Counted from the stretch's first letter, positions 27,686 to 36,373 are shown. The stretch is DNA of 64,000 nt from an uncultured Pseudomonadales bacterium (GCA_949372635.1 CASIAB010000002.1:1-64000); one strand, 5' to 3'. The notes: generated from the sequence alone by a model not told the origin. Numbers and translations are program-made.

Positions 27686-27710
27686 GTTCAGCTCCCCCGC
27701 CTCCACCAAG
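27686..27710 (+). repeat. ssrA 3'-end-like sequence (candidate attachment site 1)
   Basis: GTTCAGCTCCCCCGCCTCCACCAAG resembles the T-loop to CCA end of the tmRNA at 22530-22554 (GTTCAATTCCCCCCGCTTCC then ACCAAA). No tRNA body precedes it, so it is a fragment. A terminator follows immediately, as expected for the displaced original downstream end of ssrA. Confidence 0.6.
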
Positions 27711-27711
27711 T

Positions 27712-27745
27712 AAAAAGCCCAGTGCGAAAGCGTTGGGCCTTTTTT
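27712..27745 (+). terminator. Intrinsic terminator after the ssrA-like 3' end
   Basis: AAAAAGCCCAGTGC, loop GAAA, GCGTTGGGCCTTTTTT form a GC-rich stem with a GNRA loop and a U-run on the plus strand. It may have been the native ssrA terminator before insertions moved it. The A-run before the stem lets it work on the minus strand too. Confidence 0.85.
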
Positions 27746-27765
27746 GTGTATGACTTTTTGGAACA

Positions 27766-27850
27766 AAGGGGACGGATTTATTTGAGCTCCGATACAGACT
27801 GTCCTATTTCATGGAAATAGCTCTGTCTCGTTTATTCTCCTATTCTTTCT
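27766..27850 (+). repeat. GGGGAC-type hairpin repeat, copy 1
   Basis: It begins GGGGACGGATTTATTTGA and contains the hairpin CTATTTCATGGAAATAG and CTCTGTCTCGTTTATTC. A related copy is at 55275-55350. It overlaps the end of the acetamidase gene. Confidence 0.6.
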
Positions 27851-29107
27851 CTGATGATAAATATCCTCGCCGATAAAAATATCTAGCGGCAACAAGGCGG
27901 TGACACCAACGTTGGGGGCATCCACTAGCTGGCTGATACGAATATCTACCGCAACACTCGCAATAACATAGGCCTGCTGTCGATTGTAACCATAAGTGCT
28001 TACAATGTAGTCAACTATTCCTTCCACTGCATTGCGAGCGGCCAGATTGATATCGTTTGGCAAGTTTTCCAGACCGGCAACCACATCAGAATTTAGATAG
28101 CGCATATCCGGAGGCACGTCTCCGTCGGCTTTTACGGGAATCCCCGTTACGGCATAGAAGCGGCGAGAAGGAATGTCCAGCAACTGGGCTGAACCTTCGT
28201 AGTGAGGGCCCCGGGACAAGTCGGGGCCATTCTTTAAGACCTCAGTAGTTGCCCACACATCAGCTGACATCTCAATTGCCGTGCCGGACACTTCGCCATC
28301 CCCTTGGGCATAATGCAAATCACCGATTGCCAAACCGCAACCATCGATAAAGCAAGGCAGGTAGATAGATACTCCAGCTTTGAGGTAGCGGATGTCCATG
28401 TTGCCGCCATGTTCCCGCGGCGGAATTGTGCGCAGGCAATCACTGGTGGCACTGCCACCCGGTCCACACAACGCGGCAGGGTCTGCGAAGTCCGCCGAAG
28501 GCAGTGAAACCAGCCCACCGGCATCCGCTAATTCCTGCTCCCTATCCAACATCGCCTGCAGCTGATTGCGCCCAGGCATGGTAGTGACCACACCCGGAAA
28601 GCTGCCATTGGGAATGCGAATTCCTGGCAGGTCATCGCTCTCGGCATAGTCGCGATTCAACCGCCAGATCACTAAACTTTGACCGCCGACGAGATCGGGG
28701 ATAAACCCAGAAGACCCACCAGAGGTATAGGCATAGGAACCTGGATCGATATTATTCAACGTGACCTTTAATACATCACCGGCCACCGCACCCTCGATAT
28801 AGACTGGCCCAGTAATGGGATGAACTCGGCCAAATTCATTAGTGAGAGTATCCGGCTCTGTGGTCTGAGCCGCGGCAGCACCGAGCACGTCACGGGCGTC
28901 TCTGGCCCTAAACAAAATGGTTTGCCCTGGCTTGGCTCGCGCTGCCATGGGAATATCCGGATGCAAGCGATTGACACAACCCGGGTCTTTGATGCAATCC
29001 ACCCCTTCACCACCCACGATGACGATGTCGTCGGCGGAGCTCGCGACACTGGATAACAATGCACTGATTATAAATGCGAGCAGACTTGGCAGAGGTGGTT
29101 TAGTCAT
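27809..29107 (-). CDS. Secreted acetamidase/formamidase family protein
   Basis: The 432-residue precursor has a signal peptide (MTKPPLPSLLAFIISALLSSVASSA) and the FmdA/AmdA beta-sandwich domain. Diagnostic are GPVYIEGAVAGDVLKVTLNNI, SSGFIPDL, REHGGNMDIRYLKAG and the metal/active-site segment GDLHYAQGDGEVSGTAIE. Members hydrolyse short amides to ammonia and acid; the secreted form suggests scavenging of amides from outside. The ATG at 29107 has AGGA eight bases upstream and begins the signal peptide; an in-frame start at 29152 is unlikely. Confidence 0.92.
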   Translation of the reverse strand: MTKPPLPSLLAFIISALLSSVASSADDIVIVGGEGVDCIKDPGCVNRLHPDIPMAARAKPGQTILFRARDARDVLGAAAAQTTEPDTLTNEFGRVHPITGPVYIEGAVAGDVLKVTLNNIDPGSYAYTSGGSSGFIPDLVGGQSLVIWRLNRDYAESDDLPGIRIPNGSFPGVVTTMPGRNQLQAMLDREQELADAGGLVSLPSADFADPAALCGPGGSATSDCLRTIPPREHGGNMDIRYLKAGVSIYLPCFIDGCGLAIGDLHYAQGDGEVSGTAIEMSADVWATTEVLKNGPDLSRGPHYEGSAQLLDIPSRRFYAVTGIPVKADGDVPPDMRYLNSDVVAGLENLPNDINLAARNAVEGIVDYIVSTYGYNRQQAYVIASVAVDIRISQLVDAPNVGVTALLPLDIFIGEDIYHQRKNRRINETELFP

Positions 29108-29253
29108 CGCAAAAATCCTGTCAATGAATAGTAAATGAGCGTTCAGTAACAATACAGCAATAGAAATTAGTCTGCCTCTACGACAATGATAAATTTCATC
29201 TCAGATATCCTTCTCGCAATTTTTTGCGGCTTGGCACGCGCAGGGGACAGCGT

Positions 29254-29286
29254 GGGGACTTAAGATGTTAAGTTGTACCCTTTATT
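29254..29286 (+). repeat. GGGGAC–TTAAGTTGTA repeat, copy 1
   Basis: GGGGACTTAAGATGTTAAG, then TTGTACCCTTTATT. Related copies are at 30775-30813 and 51921-51960. This sequence type is found around REP-associated transposases; a transposase remnant of that type lies at 51.6-51.9 kb. Confidence 0.6.
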
Positions 29287-29290
29287 CTCC

Positions 29291-30019
29291 TCACCAGGGC
29301 ACCGGCTGCCCATTCCAGTCGAAAAATTCTTCCTCACTATGTGGGTCCAATGTTTTCAACAATTTCAGTAAAGCCCCTGCCACAAAATCAGGCGTAAACA
29401 GTTTGCCTTCAGGCACCGAACGCTGGAATGGTTTTGACAACTTGGTATCCGTTGTACCCGGATGAAAAGCAATAAGTTTCACATTGGGAGCTCGGCGTCG
29501 AAATTCGATTGCAGCTGTTTTTATTAGCATATTCAGTGCAGCTTTAGACGCGCGATAAGCATACCAACCGCCGCTTCTATTGTCTGAAATACTGCCTACC
29601 CTCGCGCTCAGAATTGCAACCCTGCAAGTCTTTCTACTTTTCAAAAACGGTCCTATATTTGCGAGCCATAGTAGCGGGATTATCGTATTTATATGCATCA
29701 CCTCACTAACGGTAGCGAAAGATACATCCTCCAGTCGCTTCTCTGGTAAAATCCTGTCAGTGTGTAATATCCCATTGCATATAATTACCTGAGTAATTGC
29801 TCCCTCAGTGGATTTTAAGCTTTCACATATTCCTTTGATGGATTCTTCAGAATAGTTGCAGGAGATAGATTTAACCTTCGCTCCGTTTTCTGTTAGATGT
29901 GGTGAACCCCCTCTACTAATAGCAACAATTTGATCAATAGTTTCATCTTTGGCGAGCGTCTCAATTATACTGCTGCCGATCGCACTTCTCGCCCCAATCA
30001 CTACCGCAATATTTGCCAC
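29291..30019 (-). CDS. Short-chain dehydrogenase/reductase (SDR)
   Basis: The 242-residue NAD(P)-dependent oxidoreductase has the N-terminal nucleotide motif VIGARSAIGSSI (a G-x(3)-GxG variant, about residues 6-17), the ICNGILH strand in place of NNAG, a serine in AILSARVGS and the catalytic YRASKAALN (YxxxK). The C-terminal part has FHPGTTDTKLSKPF. This pattern is like CsgA/SniffeR-type SDRs. The substrate is unknown. It is followed downstream by the acetamidase gene and preceded by a DCC protein gene 28 bases away, so SDR and DCC genes may be one transcript. Confidence 0.9.
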   Translation of the reverse strand: MANIAVVIGARSAIGSSIIETLAKDETIDQIVAISRGGSPHLTENGAKVKSISCNYSEESIKGICESLKSTEGAITQVIICNGILHTDRILPEKRLEDVSFATVSEVMHINTIIPLLWLANIGPFLKSRKTCRVAILSARVGSISDNRSGGWYAYRASKAALNMLIKTAAIEFRRRAPNVKLIAFHPGTTDTKLSKPFQRSVPEGKLFTPDFVAGALLKLLKTLDPHSEEEFFDWNGQPVPW

Positions 30020-30047
30020 ATTATTACCTCAGAAAGTAATTGTGAAA

Positions 30048-30443
30048 TCACCGCTCTGAACTCCCCAGCTCACAACTGGTGCAGCGTCGTTTCCCAGTAA
30101 CGAGATATGAAATTGTGGAGCGATTTTTTGCAAAAAACACGTAGCCAAGATCAGCGAACATACGAATTACAGGCCAGCGAAGAACACGCAACCATCGCTT
30201 TTTACCAACAAGCTCCCATGCTTTGCAATTGGCATCAAGCCCATAGAGCATTGTTCCGTCGGATTGCTCCGCCTGTAAGATATTGCTGGCCTGCACTTTA
30301 TTCACGTGAGGATATAGCAACGTAAAGTCGGCTTGATGGAGATCAACCAGCTCCAATAGGCCCAGATGGTCAAGCCTATTAAGCTGTCGTACCTCTGCTG
30401 AGCATAAGGGACAGTGTCCATCAAAAAATAAGGTGAGTAACAT
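30048..30443 (-). CDS. DCC-family (DUF393) thiol-disulfide oxidoreductase-like protein
   Basis: The 131-residue product starts LTLFFDGHCPLCSAEVRQL, the DxxCPxC signature of the DUF393/YuxK 'DCC' family, followed by VDLHQADF and a predicted thioredoxin-like fold with AWELVGKKRWLRVLRWP near residue 85. Members are assumed to be redox proteins, without a proven reaction. The C-terminus has a further Cys pair (CTSC). It lies directly upstream of the SDR gene. Confidence 0.87.
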   Translation of the reverse strand: MLLTLFFDGHCPLCSAEVRQLNRLDHLGLLELVDLHQADFTLLYPHVNKVQASNILQAEQSDGTMLYGLDANCKAWELVGKKRWLRVLRWPVIRMFADLGYVFFAKNRSTISYLVTGKRRCTSCELGSSER

Positions 30444-30774
30444 TCTGGTACCATTATTTATAGCACAGCGAAGAAACTGTTCTCGAATATGAGGGTGTAT
30501 ACTCTAAGCGCTGAGTTCATTTATTTAGATGATAATATCACTAGGGTACTACGAACCTATTACAGATTATGGATCACAGTTCAACGAGCCTCGCCAGATA
30601 TCGCGCATCCTTTCTGGAAATATAGGAAGCAACTAAAACTTAAGGCACTACGCTGTCTAATGTGAATCTCCTAGACTCACAAACCTTGAACCCTTTCTTT
30701 TTCACTTTGTCGCTACTTGTTGACTAATGTGCGCATGAGAAGCTAATCCTCTAAAAGCTATACTGAGAAATAGA

Positions 30775-30813
30775 GGGACACTAAGTTGTTAAATTGTAGT
30801 TGTTCCCCTTTAT
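30775..30813 (+). repeat. GGGGAC–TTAAGTTGTA repeat, copy 2
   Basis: GGGACACTAAGTTGTTAAAT then TGTAGTTGTTCCCCTTTATT. It is the best-preserved member of the three-copy family and abuts the IS6-type remnant. Confidence 0.6.
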
Positions 30814-30821
30814 TTTCTTGG

Positions 30822-31024
30822 TATTTTTCTTAACGGTCGGGCGTATTTTGGTCGGAATTTTTTGCACCACAGCCGAATCGCTTCATAGCGCACCGAGATC
30901 ACTCGCTCTGCCATTAGATCTTGGACATCGCGATGGCTGAGGCTGAATCGATGGTAGCGCCAGATGCTGTATTTAATGATTTTAAGTGAGAATTTCTAGC
31001 GCTTGTCGATATATGGCTGGATCA
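30822..31024 (-). pseudogene. IS6-family transposase N-terminal remnant
   Basis: Translation of the minus strand from an ATG at 31024 gives MIQPYIDKR, a TAG stop, then KFSLKIIKYSIWRYHRF and SLSHRDVQDLMAERVISV, followed by RYEAIRLWCKKFRPKYARPL. This matches the N-terminal helix-turn-helix part of IS6/IS240-type transposases (RDVEDLLAERG..VSYETIRRWC..FGPxYAR). The DDE catalytic core is absent, so it is a dead fragment. It was found by hand, not as a long open frame. Confidence 0.72.
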
Positions 31025-31205
31025 TGAACCAAATGCTGACAGATTAGGAGTTAATCAGTCAGTACTGGTCGCACTTATACGTTTTAGCTTTTTTTATGGA
31101 CAGAATTGTCGCAGAATACTAAATAACTTTTTAGCAACCTACTCCGGGTAAATGCCTGATTAAAAGGATAGAAATCCGGTCATAAATAAAAATTTTCTAG
31201 ACAGC

Positions 31206-32474
31206 ATGTTTAAACTGATTTTTACAATAATCGCAAGTCTAGTTAGCTCACTGTTGTTTGCCCAAGCCAACTTCAGTCTTCTTCGTATTGCCCATGCTGG
31301 GGGTCAGATAGGTGCCACAACCTATACCAACTCTATAGAGGCTTTAGATGCCAACTATGAGAAAGGTTTTCGCGCGTTCGAAATAGATTTTAGCTGGACA
31401 TCGGACCATCAGCTGGTCTGCCTGCATGATTGGGAACAGAGTTTCGAACGAAGCTTTGGATTGCCGCCGACGGCACCAATCTCGCTAAGTGACTTCGAAC
31501 AACTGGTCCGCGGCCGCTCTGCCTACAAGAAATGTAGCCTGACCAGTTTTATGCAATGGTTTGCTGACCACCCTCAAGCCTTTTTGGTCACTGATGTGAA
31601 GGAGCGCAACCTCGATGCCCTTGAACATATTGGGTCAAATTATCCTCAGTTTCTCACAAGAATTATCCCCCAAATATATCAACCCTCCGAGTATACGATT
31701 GTCAGAGAGTTGGGTTTTGAAAAAATAATCTGGACACTGTACAAGTTTTCAGGAGGCCCGCTGGCTGTGCTGAATGCCATCCAAGATATGGAACTATATG
31801 CGATAACAATGAATACTGCTCGTGCTGAACAGAACCTAGGCCAAGAGCTCGATGCTCTCGGTATATCCAGCTATGTGCACACAATTAATGATTATGCTGA
31901 TTCGCTTTTCTTCAAATCCTTGGGCATTGATGAAATTTACACTGACAGTTTGTCTCTGCCTCGCGAACAAGCCCTGATGGCAGCGGGCACGGTTACGGTC
32001 TTCGACAGCGGGAGGTATCAGGCAAAGGAAACCAAATCACAAAATTTGGTCAAGCAAATTAGTCAGTTCTTTAGCATGCCCAGAATCCTTTATTCTTTGG
32101 ACGAAAATTTTTCATCAACCAAAATTACATCTAACCAAGTATTGTTTCGGGATTCTGAACCCGGGCAATTAAAAATAACAGCAAACGGCAACGACCCTTA
32201 CCTTAACTTTCCAAATCTCTTAAACCCAAGTACAGATATCAAAATCTATATCCAATTAAATGTGCCCGACAATACCACTACAGAGGTATTTTATACCACG
32301 CAGTCTAACCAAAATTTTAGCGCGCTCCTAACCATGCGCGAACAAGTGGTCCGGGGCAGTAACGAAATTGTTATAAGCATTAGTTCTCCTGATCCTATCA
32401 CTAGGATCAGACTTGATCCGGGCAAGATAGCAGGCTACTACACTATTAGAAAACTCGAGGTACGATCGAACTGA
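31206..32474 (+). CDS. Secreted glycerophosphodiester phosphodiesterase family protein
   Basis: The 422-residue precursor has a signal peptide (about residues 1-19, ending SSLLFAQA) and a GDPD TIM-barrel domain. Catalytic features are IAHAGGQIG (the H-x-G variant), AFEIDFSW (ExD metal ligands) and VCLHDWE. The second half (about 260-422) is a beta-rich region without a recognised family, ending IRLDPGKIAGYYTIRKLEV, which looks like a carbohydrate-binding or fibronectin-type sandwich. It probably cleaves glycerophosphodiesters or related phospho-diesters outside the cell. It stands alone on the plus strand. Confidence 0.85.
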   Translation: MFKLIFTIIASLVSSLLFAQANFSLLRIAHAGGQIGATTYTNSIEALDANYEKGFRAFEIDFSWTSDHQLVCLHDWEQSFERSFGLPPTAPISLSDFEQLVRGRSAYKKCSLTSFMQWFADHPQAFLVTDVKERNLDALEHIGSNYPQFLTRIIPQIYQPSEYTIVRELGFEKIIWTLYKFSGGPLAVLNAIQDMELYAITMNTARAEQNLGQELDALGISSYVHTINDYADSLFFKSLGIDEIYTDSLSLPREQALMAAGTVTVFDSGRYQAKETKSQNLVKQISQFFSMPRILYSLDENFSSTKITSNQVLFRDSEPGQLKITANGNDPYLNFPNLLNPSTDIKIYIQLNVPDNTTTEVFYTTQSNQNFSALLTMREQVVRGSNEIVISISSPDPITRIRLDPGKIAGYYTIRKLEVRSN

Positions 32475-32653
32475 TTCTTTTCAGCGCGTTCTTTATTGCC
32501 TTGTTTGTAGGCTGGATGTTGTCTGTAGGGGCAACGAAGAAGGAATTTGGAATGGGAAATAATGTGGCTTACAGAAGAATGCTTTTTGATGTACGCTATC
32601 TAGCATCGATGGCAATCGGGCTAATCAGTTTATTGAGTATTGATGCCTACTGA
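32471..32653 (+). CDS. Possible small two-helix membrane protein
   Basis: Immediately after the phosphodiesterase gene a frame encodes up to 60 residues: hydrophobic LILFSAFFIALFVGWMLSV, a polar middle with KKEFGMGNNVAYRRML, and hydrophobic YLASMAIGLISLLSI, then DAY and TGA. The frame is closed upstream by a TAG and has no ATG before residue 16 (32516), so the start is uncertain (CTG at 32471 with GAGG upstream, or TTG/ATG inside). The two-helix pattern is more than expected by chance. Confidence 0.35.
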   Translation: MILFSAFFIALFVGWMLSVGATKKEFGMGNNVAYRRMLFDVRYLASMAIGLISLLSIDAY

Positions 32654-32896
32654 TTTGATGGGGCCAGGAACTGATATCATTATGAAAGCAATCGCGACAA
32701 GACCCTATTTCGAATAAGGCTTTTTCCCAGTCGTTAGCTTTTCATCCGGACCATGCGCCTCCGACAAGCAAAGAATTGCGCTTCATCAAATATACGTAAC
32801 TTAAACTCGTATTGCTTGACTATCTTGCCATGCCTCAATTAGTCGAAAGGCTGACAAAGCCAGCCTTAAGTTCTAAAAGATAAATCTGCTAGGCTA
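32654..32896. other. Spacer downstream of the fasciclin gene
   Basis: No gene is seen. CCAGCCTTAAG near 32860 partly mirrors CTGACAAAG upstream, but no convincing terminator for the fasciclin gene was found. Confidence 0.4.
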
Positions 32897-33382
32897 TTAG
32901 TTAGGGAGAAGCACTTGATCGATGACGTGAATCACACCGTTGCTTGTCTCAATATCCGCACTAACCACAGTCGCGTTGTCGACTTTCACACCCATAGTGG
33001 CATCAATTGATAGATCACTACCCTGGACAGTTGCAACCTCCATTTTCTTGCCAGCGATATCACCGGACATCACTGCGCCTGAAACAACGTGATAAGTGAG
33101 GACCGCAATGAGCTGATCCTTATTCTCTGGCTTGAGTAAGTTTTCTACGGTCCCTTCAGGCAGTGCTGCGAAAGCTTCATCTGTAGGAGCGAAAACGGTG
33201 AAAGGACCTTCGCTTTTGAGTGTATCCACTAAGTCCGCAGCCTGAACAGCGGCAACCAGCGTACCGAATTGACCTGCGGCAATAGCCGTGTCAACTATGT
33301 CCTGCGCCTTCGCAAGTGACGATCCAAAGGCGATTGGCACCATAGCAGCAACGGTTAAAAAGAAACGTCTAATATTTAGCAT
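32897..33382 (-). CDS. Secreted fasciclin (FAS1)-domain protein
   Basis: The 161-residue precursor has a signal peptide ([26 protein letters not shown]) and one FAS1 domain with both family motifs: [19 protein letters not shown] (H1) and YHVVSG with [13 protein letters not shown] (H2). FAS1 proteins act in adhesion or, in bacteria, as small periplasmic or surface proteins of unknown partner. The ATG at 33382 has GGAG six bases upstream; the longer in-frame extension to 33475 lacks support. Confidence 0.93.
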   Translation of the reverse strand: MLNIRRFFLTVAAMVPIAFGSSLAKAQDIVDTAIAAGQFGTLVAAVQAADLVDTLKSEGPFTVFAPTDEAFAALPEGTVENLLKPENKDQLIAVLTYHVVSGAVMSGDIAGKKMEVATVQGSDLSIDATMGVKVDNATVVSADIETSNGVIHVIDQVLLPN

Positions 33383-33624
33383 ATAAAACTCCGAAATAAA
33401 AAAATGAAAGTTAACAGCAATTTGGTTTGCAATATTTGCCCTCTTCATACGGGTTCTTTCTCTTACTTGGATCACAACAACGTTTAATAAACTTCGAACT
33501 TGGTTCTAATATCATTCTACTGAAGATAAAGTGATCTAATTCTTCATAAGCGTCGTTACTCCCATCCAGTTTAAATTTGGAATACCACGTCAGCACGAAG
33601 CCGAGTAAAAGAAATCGGGAGAAC

Positions 33625-34536
33625 ATGTTGAATAAAAAGAAAAACATCTTGATAACTGGTGCCAGTGGAATGATAGGTAAGGCTTTGAGGAAATATCTCT
33701 CGGAGGCCGGCTATCGAACGTATTCCTTGTTGCGAAATAGGCTTGACGGTCCCTTCTACTATGACCATAAAAAAGGATCTGTCTACCTAGATCCTAAAAT
33801 TCCACTGGATGGAGTGATAAACCTTGCGGGAGCCAATATCTCCGACAAACGATGGAACGAAAATCGAAAGCAGGAAATCATTTCTAGCCGCGAGCTTCTG
33901 ACCAAGGCCCTGAGCGAAGCCTTAGCCTCGCTTAAGGACAAACCATCCGTTTTGATGTCAGGATCTGCCATCGGTTACTATGGGCCCACAGGCTCGAATC
34001 ATGCCACAGAGGAAAGCCCCGCGGGTTCAGATTTCTTAGCCGAGGTTGCGACGCGCTGGGAGCAGGCTACATTACCAGCGAGAGAGGCAGGTATAAGGAC
34101 CCTAAACATGCGTTTAGGTATTGTTCTTAGCGTTACCGGTGGAGTTCTGAAAAATTTTCTTCTACCGATGAGGCTCGCTGTTGTGGGACCTATTGGTACT
34201 GGGCACCAGAAAATAAGCTGGATAAGCATCCATGATGTGCTGCGGCTAGTTGAGCTTGGCTTAGTCGATGAGGATCTTCACGGTCCTGTGAATTTTGTAT
34301 CCAACCATGCACTAAGCAGCAAAGACTTTTCGATTGCCTTGAGTAAGGCCTCGGGTCGCTTAAGCCTGCCATCATTACCTGCCCCAGTTGCAAGGCTTAT
34401 GTTTGGAGAGATGGCTGAAGCAGCGCTGCTATCCAGCGCCGATGTTCGATCTAGCCGCTTCAAAGACGCGACGTTCGAGTTACAACATCCAGAATTAGAG
34501 CCGGCCTTAAAACACCTATTGGAAACCAATACCTAA
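33625..34536 (+). CDS. TIGR01777-family NAD-dependent epimerase/dehydratase
   Basis: The 303-residue protein has the extended-SDR start ILITGASGMIGKAL, then VINLAGANISDKRWNENRKQEII and SGSAIGYYGPTG with the catalytic Ser/Tyr region, the HKISWISIHDV-like motif QKISWISIHD and the C-terminal DUF1731 tail (VRSSRFKDATFELQHPEL). This is the YfcH/SulA-like TIGR01777 family, of uncertain substrate. The ATG at 33625 follows CGGGAGA; an in-frame ATG at 33577 is unlikely. It is divergent from fasciclin. Confidence 0.93.
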   Translation: MLNKKKNILITGASGMIGKALRKYLSEAGYRTYSLLRNRLDGPFYYDHKKGSVYLDPKIPLDGVINLAGANISDKRWNENRKQEIISSRELLTKALSEALASLKDKPSVLMSGSAIGYYGPTGSNHATEESPAGSDFLAEVATRWEQATLPAREAGIRTLNMRLGIVLSVTGGVLKNFLLPMRLAVVGPIGTGHQKISWISIHDVLRLVELGLVDEDLHGPVNFVSNHALSSKDFSIALSKASGRLSLPSLPAPVARLMFGEMAEAALLSSADVRSSRFKDATFELQHPELEPALKHLLETNT

Positions 34537-34710
34537 GCTTGCGCAGACCGACCCCCTCTGTGAGGCGGGAGATTCTCGCACTCGTACATCAAACATAGCT
34601 AACCGTTCGCAGTCAGCCTGAAAGCTCTTTCTCATGGGCCGTGTTGATCCAAATCCATTGAGTCACCGTACTTGAAATTGCGGACTTAGTCTCCAACTTA
34701 GGCAGCCCAA

Positions 34711-35352
34711 ATGAAAACTCTTCTTAGATCGAAACCTCTGCTCTTACTAAACACGGCGCTGTTGCTCATCTCCAGTAAAGCCTTCGCGATAGAAAGCCCT
34801 CAATATACCGTCCTCTACGAGGATGATGTGGTGGAGTATAGGCAATATGAACCCTACATTGTGGCAGAAACCATCGTTAACAGTTCGTCCAGTTTTGGAT
34901 CGGCTTCGAATGAGGGATTTATGCGACTTTTCGGTTACATCACTGGCGAAAATAGCAGCCAAATAAAGCTTGATATGACTGCACCTGTCCAGCAGGCCAC
35001 TGCCGGCCAAGAGATAGCTATGACTTCGCCGGTACAGCAATTGCAAACTTCCCAAGGTTGGCGTGTCGCATTCATGCTTCCTAGCAAATTTAGTATTGAA
35101 TCAGCACCCCTGCCCACCGACGAACGCATAGTTTTAAGGGAAGTACCAGGCCAGCTTATAGCAGTAGTTCGGTACTCGGGGAGATGGACCGAGCGCAACT
35201 ATGAGAAACACAAAGGACGATTATTACAGAGTCTAGAGGCCTCTGAGATAGAGCCATTGGGGGCGGTTGAGTTTGCCGCCTACAACGCGCCTTTCGTACT
35301 GCCTTTCCTGCGCAGGAATGAAGTGATGATCGAGGTTAAATCAGTCCCCTGA
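34711..35352 (+). CDS. Secreted SOUL-family heme-binding protein
   Basis: The 213-residue precursor has a signal peptide (LLLLNTALLLISSKAFA) and a SOUL domain: YTVLYEDDVVEYRQYEPYIVAET at the N-terminus, FMRLFGYITGEN, KLDMTAPVQQ repeated as AMTSPVQQL, and the C-terminal YNAPFVLPFLRRNEVMIEV. SOUL/HBP proteins bind heme or other hydrophobic porphyrins; a role in periplasmic heme handling is inference. It follows the epimerase by 174 bases in the same direction. Confidence 0.92.
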   Translation: MKTLLRSKPLLLLNTALLLISSKAFAIESPQYTVLYEDDVVEYRQYEPYIVAETIVNSSSSFGSASNEGFMRLFGYITGENSSQIKLDMTAPVQQATAGQEIAMTSPVQQLQTSQGWRVAFMLPSKFSIESAPLPTDERIVLREVPGQLIAVVRYSGRWTERNYEKHKGRLLQSLEASEIEPLGAVEFAAYNAPFVLPFLRRNEVMIEVKSVP

Positions 35353-35524
35353 TCCAGTCATCCAATCAAATTATCTCGTTTAAAACCAGTGCCTTCTGCA
35401 CTTTTTTGGTATTTACATGAGCTGCATTGTTGCATGACTTAGACATAAGCAGGGAACGAGCAATGCGTGGGATCATTAAACTGATGCCGACTGTTTAGTA
35501 TCAATAGGCTAACTATTTAGATCG

Positions 35525-35549
35525 TCTCCCTCGCATCCACCAAATACCA
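35525..35549 (+). repeat. ssrA 3'-end-like sequence (candidate attachment site 2)
   Basis: TCTCCCTCGCATCCACCAAATACCA matches the ssrA end and its first flanking bases (CCCCCGCTTCCACCAAATACCA at 22539-22560), including the AAATACCA that lies outside the RNA. The shared sequence past the RNA end supports duplication by site-specific insertion. A TCCAGTGAACTCTGGA hairpin follows. Confidence 0.6.
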
Positions 35550-35591
35550 CTCCAGTGAACTCTGGAGAAACCCAAGGAAGTCCTCGAAGAA

Positions 35592-35984
35592 TTAATTATT
35601 TTCAAAAGAATCCTTTTTTTCTAAACTCAGTTTTCCTTTTAAACTCATGACATAAGCAGCCCCTGACAACAGCAAAATAGACCCAGATTCTCCTAAAAGC
35701 ACAAGCGCTTCCATATCTTTTCCATGCATGACTATCAAGCGACACAAAGCTGTTATCGCTATAATGATAGGTAACGTCACTGGTATTCTAGAAGAGCTCG
35801 TATATGCCCCTACCATACCAATTATTTCTGCATAAATGAAAAGTGTAAATAATTGCTCTAATTGAATGCTGTAACTACTAATGGCATTAAAGATATCGAC
35901 TAGAGCAGTAATGAATGCGCCGATTCCGATTACATATAGAATTAATTTTTCGCCCATTTCAGAAGCTTTTTTTGTGGATAACAT
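35592..35984 (-). CDS. PsiE-like inner-membrane protein
   Basis: The 130-residue protein has four hydrophobic helices and resembles the phosphate-starvation-inducible PsiE family: LFTLFIYAEIIGMVGAY, then IPVTLPIIIAITALCRLIV. PsiE function is unknown. The ATG at 35984 follows GGGGA. It lies between an ssrA-like fragment and a repeat copy and has no operon partner. I place it by the pattern of the middle helices, so certainty is moderate. Confidence 0.75.
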   Translation of the reverse strand: MLSTKKASEMGEKLILYVIGIGAFITALVDIFNAISSYSIQLEQLFTLFIYAEIIGMVGAYTSSSRIPVTLPIIIAITALCRLIVMHGKDMEALVLLGESGSILLLSGAAYVMSLKGKLSLEKKDSFENN

Positions 35985-36373
35985 TTCAAATCCCCATTTT
36001 TAATATTCGATATTTTATCGCCACATATCAAATTTGATATCAATAGACAATATAAGTATATGCCGGCTGTGATTCAGGTGAGTGGTTTCTTAGCGTTATT
36101 TTCAGAAATAGTAGTCTTTCGTTCACAATAGTATGTATACGGTTGCAATGGAACCACTCTGACTGACCGGAGTATGTCCCCTAGGGGTGGGTGCTGGCTG
36201 GGCGGTTACTAAGAAACAGGGGTGGGGTTGGATTTTGCCGGGGAATTTAAATCCAAAGTTTCTTGGGTTGCCCCATGAATACCCCAGGGCTCAGTTTTAT
36301 ATAGAAGCTAAGAGCTATATATTTAGCTAACTTATTGATGTAGTTGGTGCCCGGAGCCCCCACCAAATTATCC
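35985..36373. other. Gene-free spacer with dispersed repeat copy C
   Basis: No gene is seen. It contains a partial copy (36124-36212) of the dispersed repeat otherwise at 27269-27352, and AGCCCCCACCAAATTA near 36353, which weakly recalls the ssrA 3' end. Confidence 0.6.
36124..36212 (+). repeat. Dispersed non-coding repeat, copy C (left half)
   Basis: Matches the left half of the copy at 27269-27438: ATACGGTTGCAATGGAACCA, CTCTGACTGACCGG and GTGGGTGCTGGCTGGGCGG align with few changes. The right half seen in the other copies is missing. Confidence 0.7.

Larger units (their letters stand above)
27231..27808. other. Gene-free island junction with repeats and an ssrA-like 3' end
   Basis: No gene is supported. 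In order it holds a GGGGTCAGAGTTAAA repeat (27238-27252, again near 47327), a 170-base dispersed repeat (27269-27438), a tmRNA 3'-end-like sequence (27686-27710), a terminator (27712-27745) and a GGGGAC-type repeat (27766-27850). It looks like a junction between two inserted segments. Confidence 0.65.
30444..31205. other. Gene-free stretch with transposase remnant
   Basis: This 760-base gap has no intact gene. It holds a GGGAC–TTAAATTGTA repeat (30775-30813) and a decayed IS6-type transposase fragment on the minus strand (about 30822-31024). The rest shows nothing recognisable, apart from the upstream region of the phosphodiesterase gene. Confidence 0.65.

Noticed and set aside
33411..33647. 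Minus frame of 78 codons ending in a Cys-rich tail ([17 protein letters not shown])
   Set aside because: The N-terminal part looks membrane-like, but the frame overlaps the well-supported epimerase start and the fasciclin promoter region and has no ribosome site. Not excluded, only unsupported.
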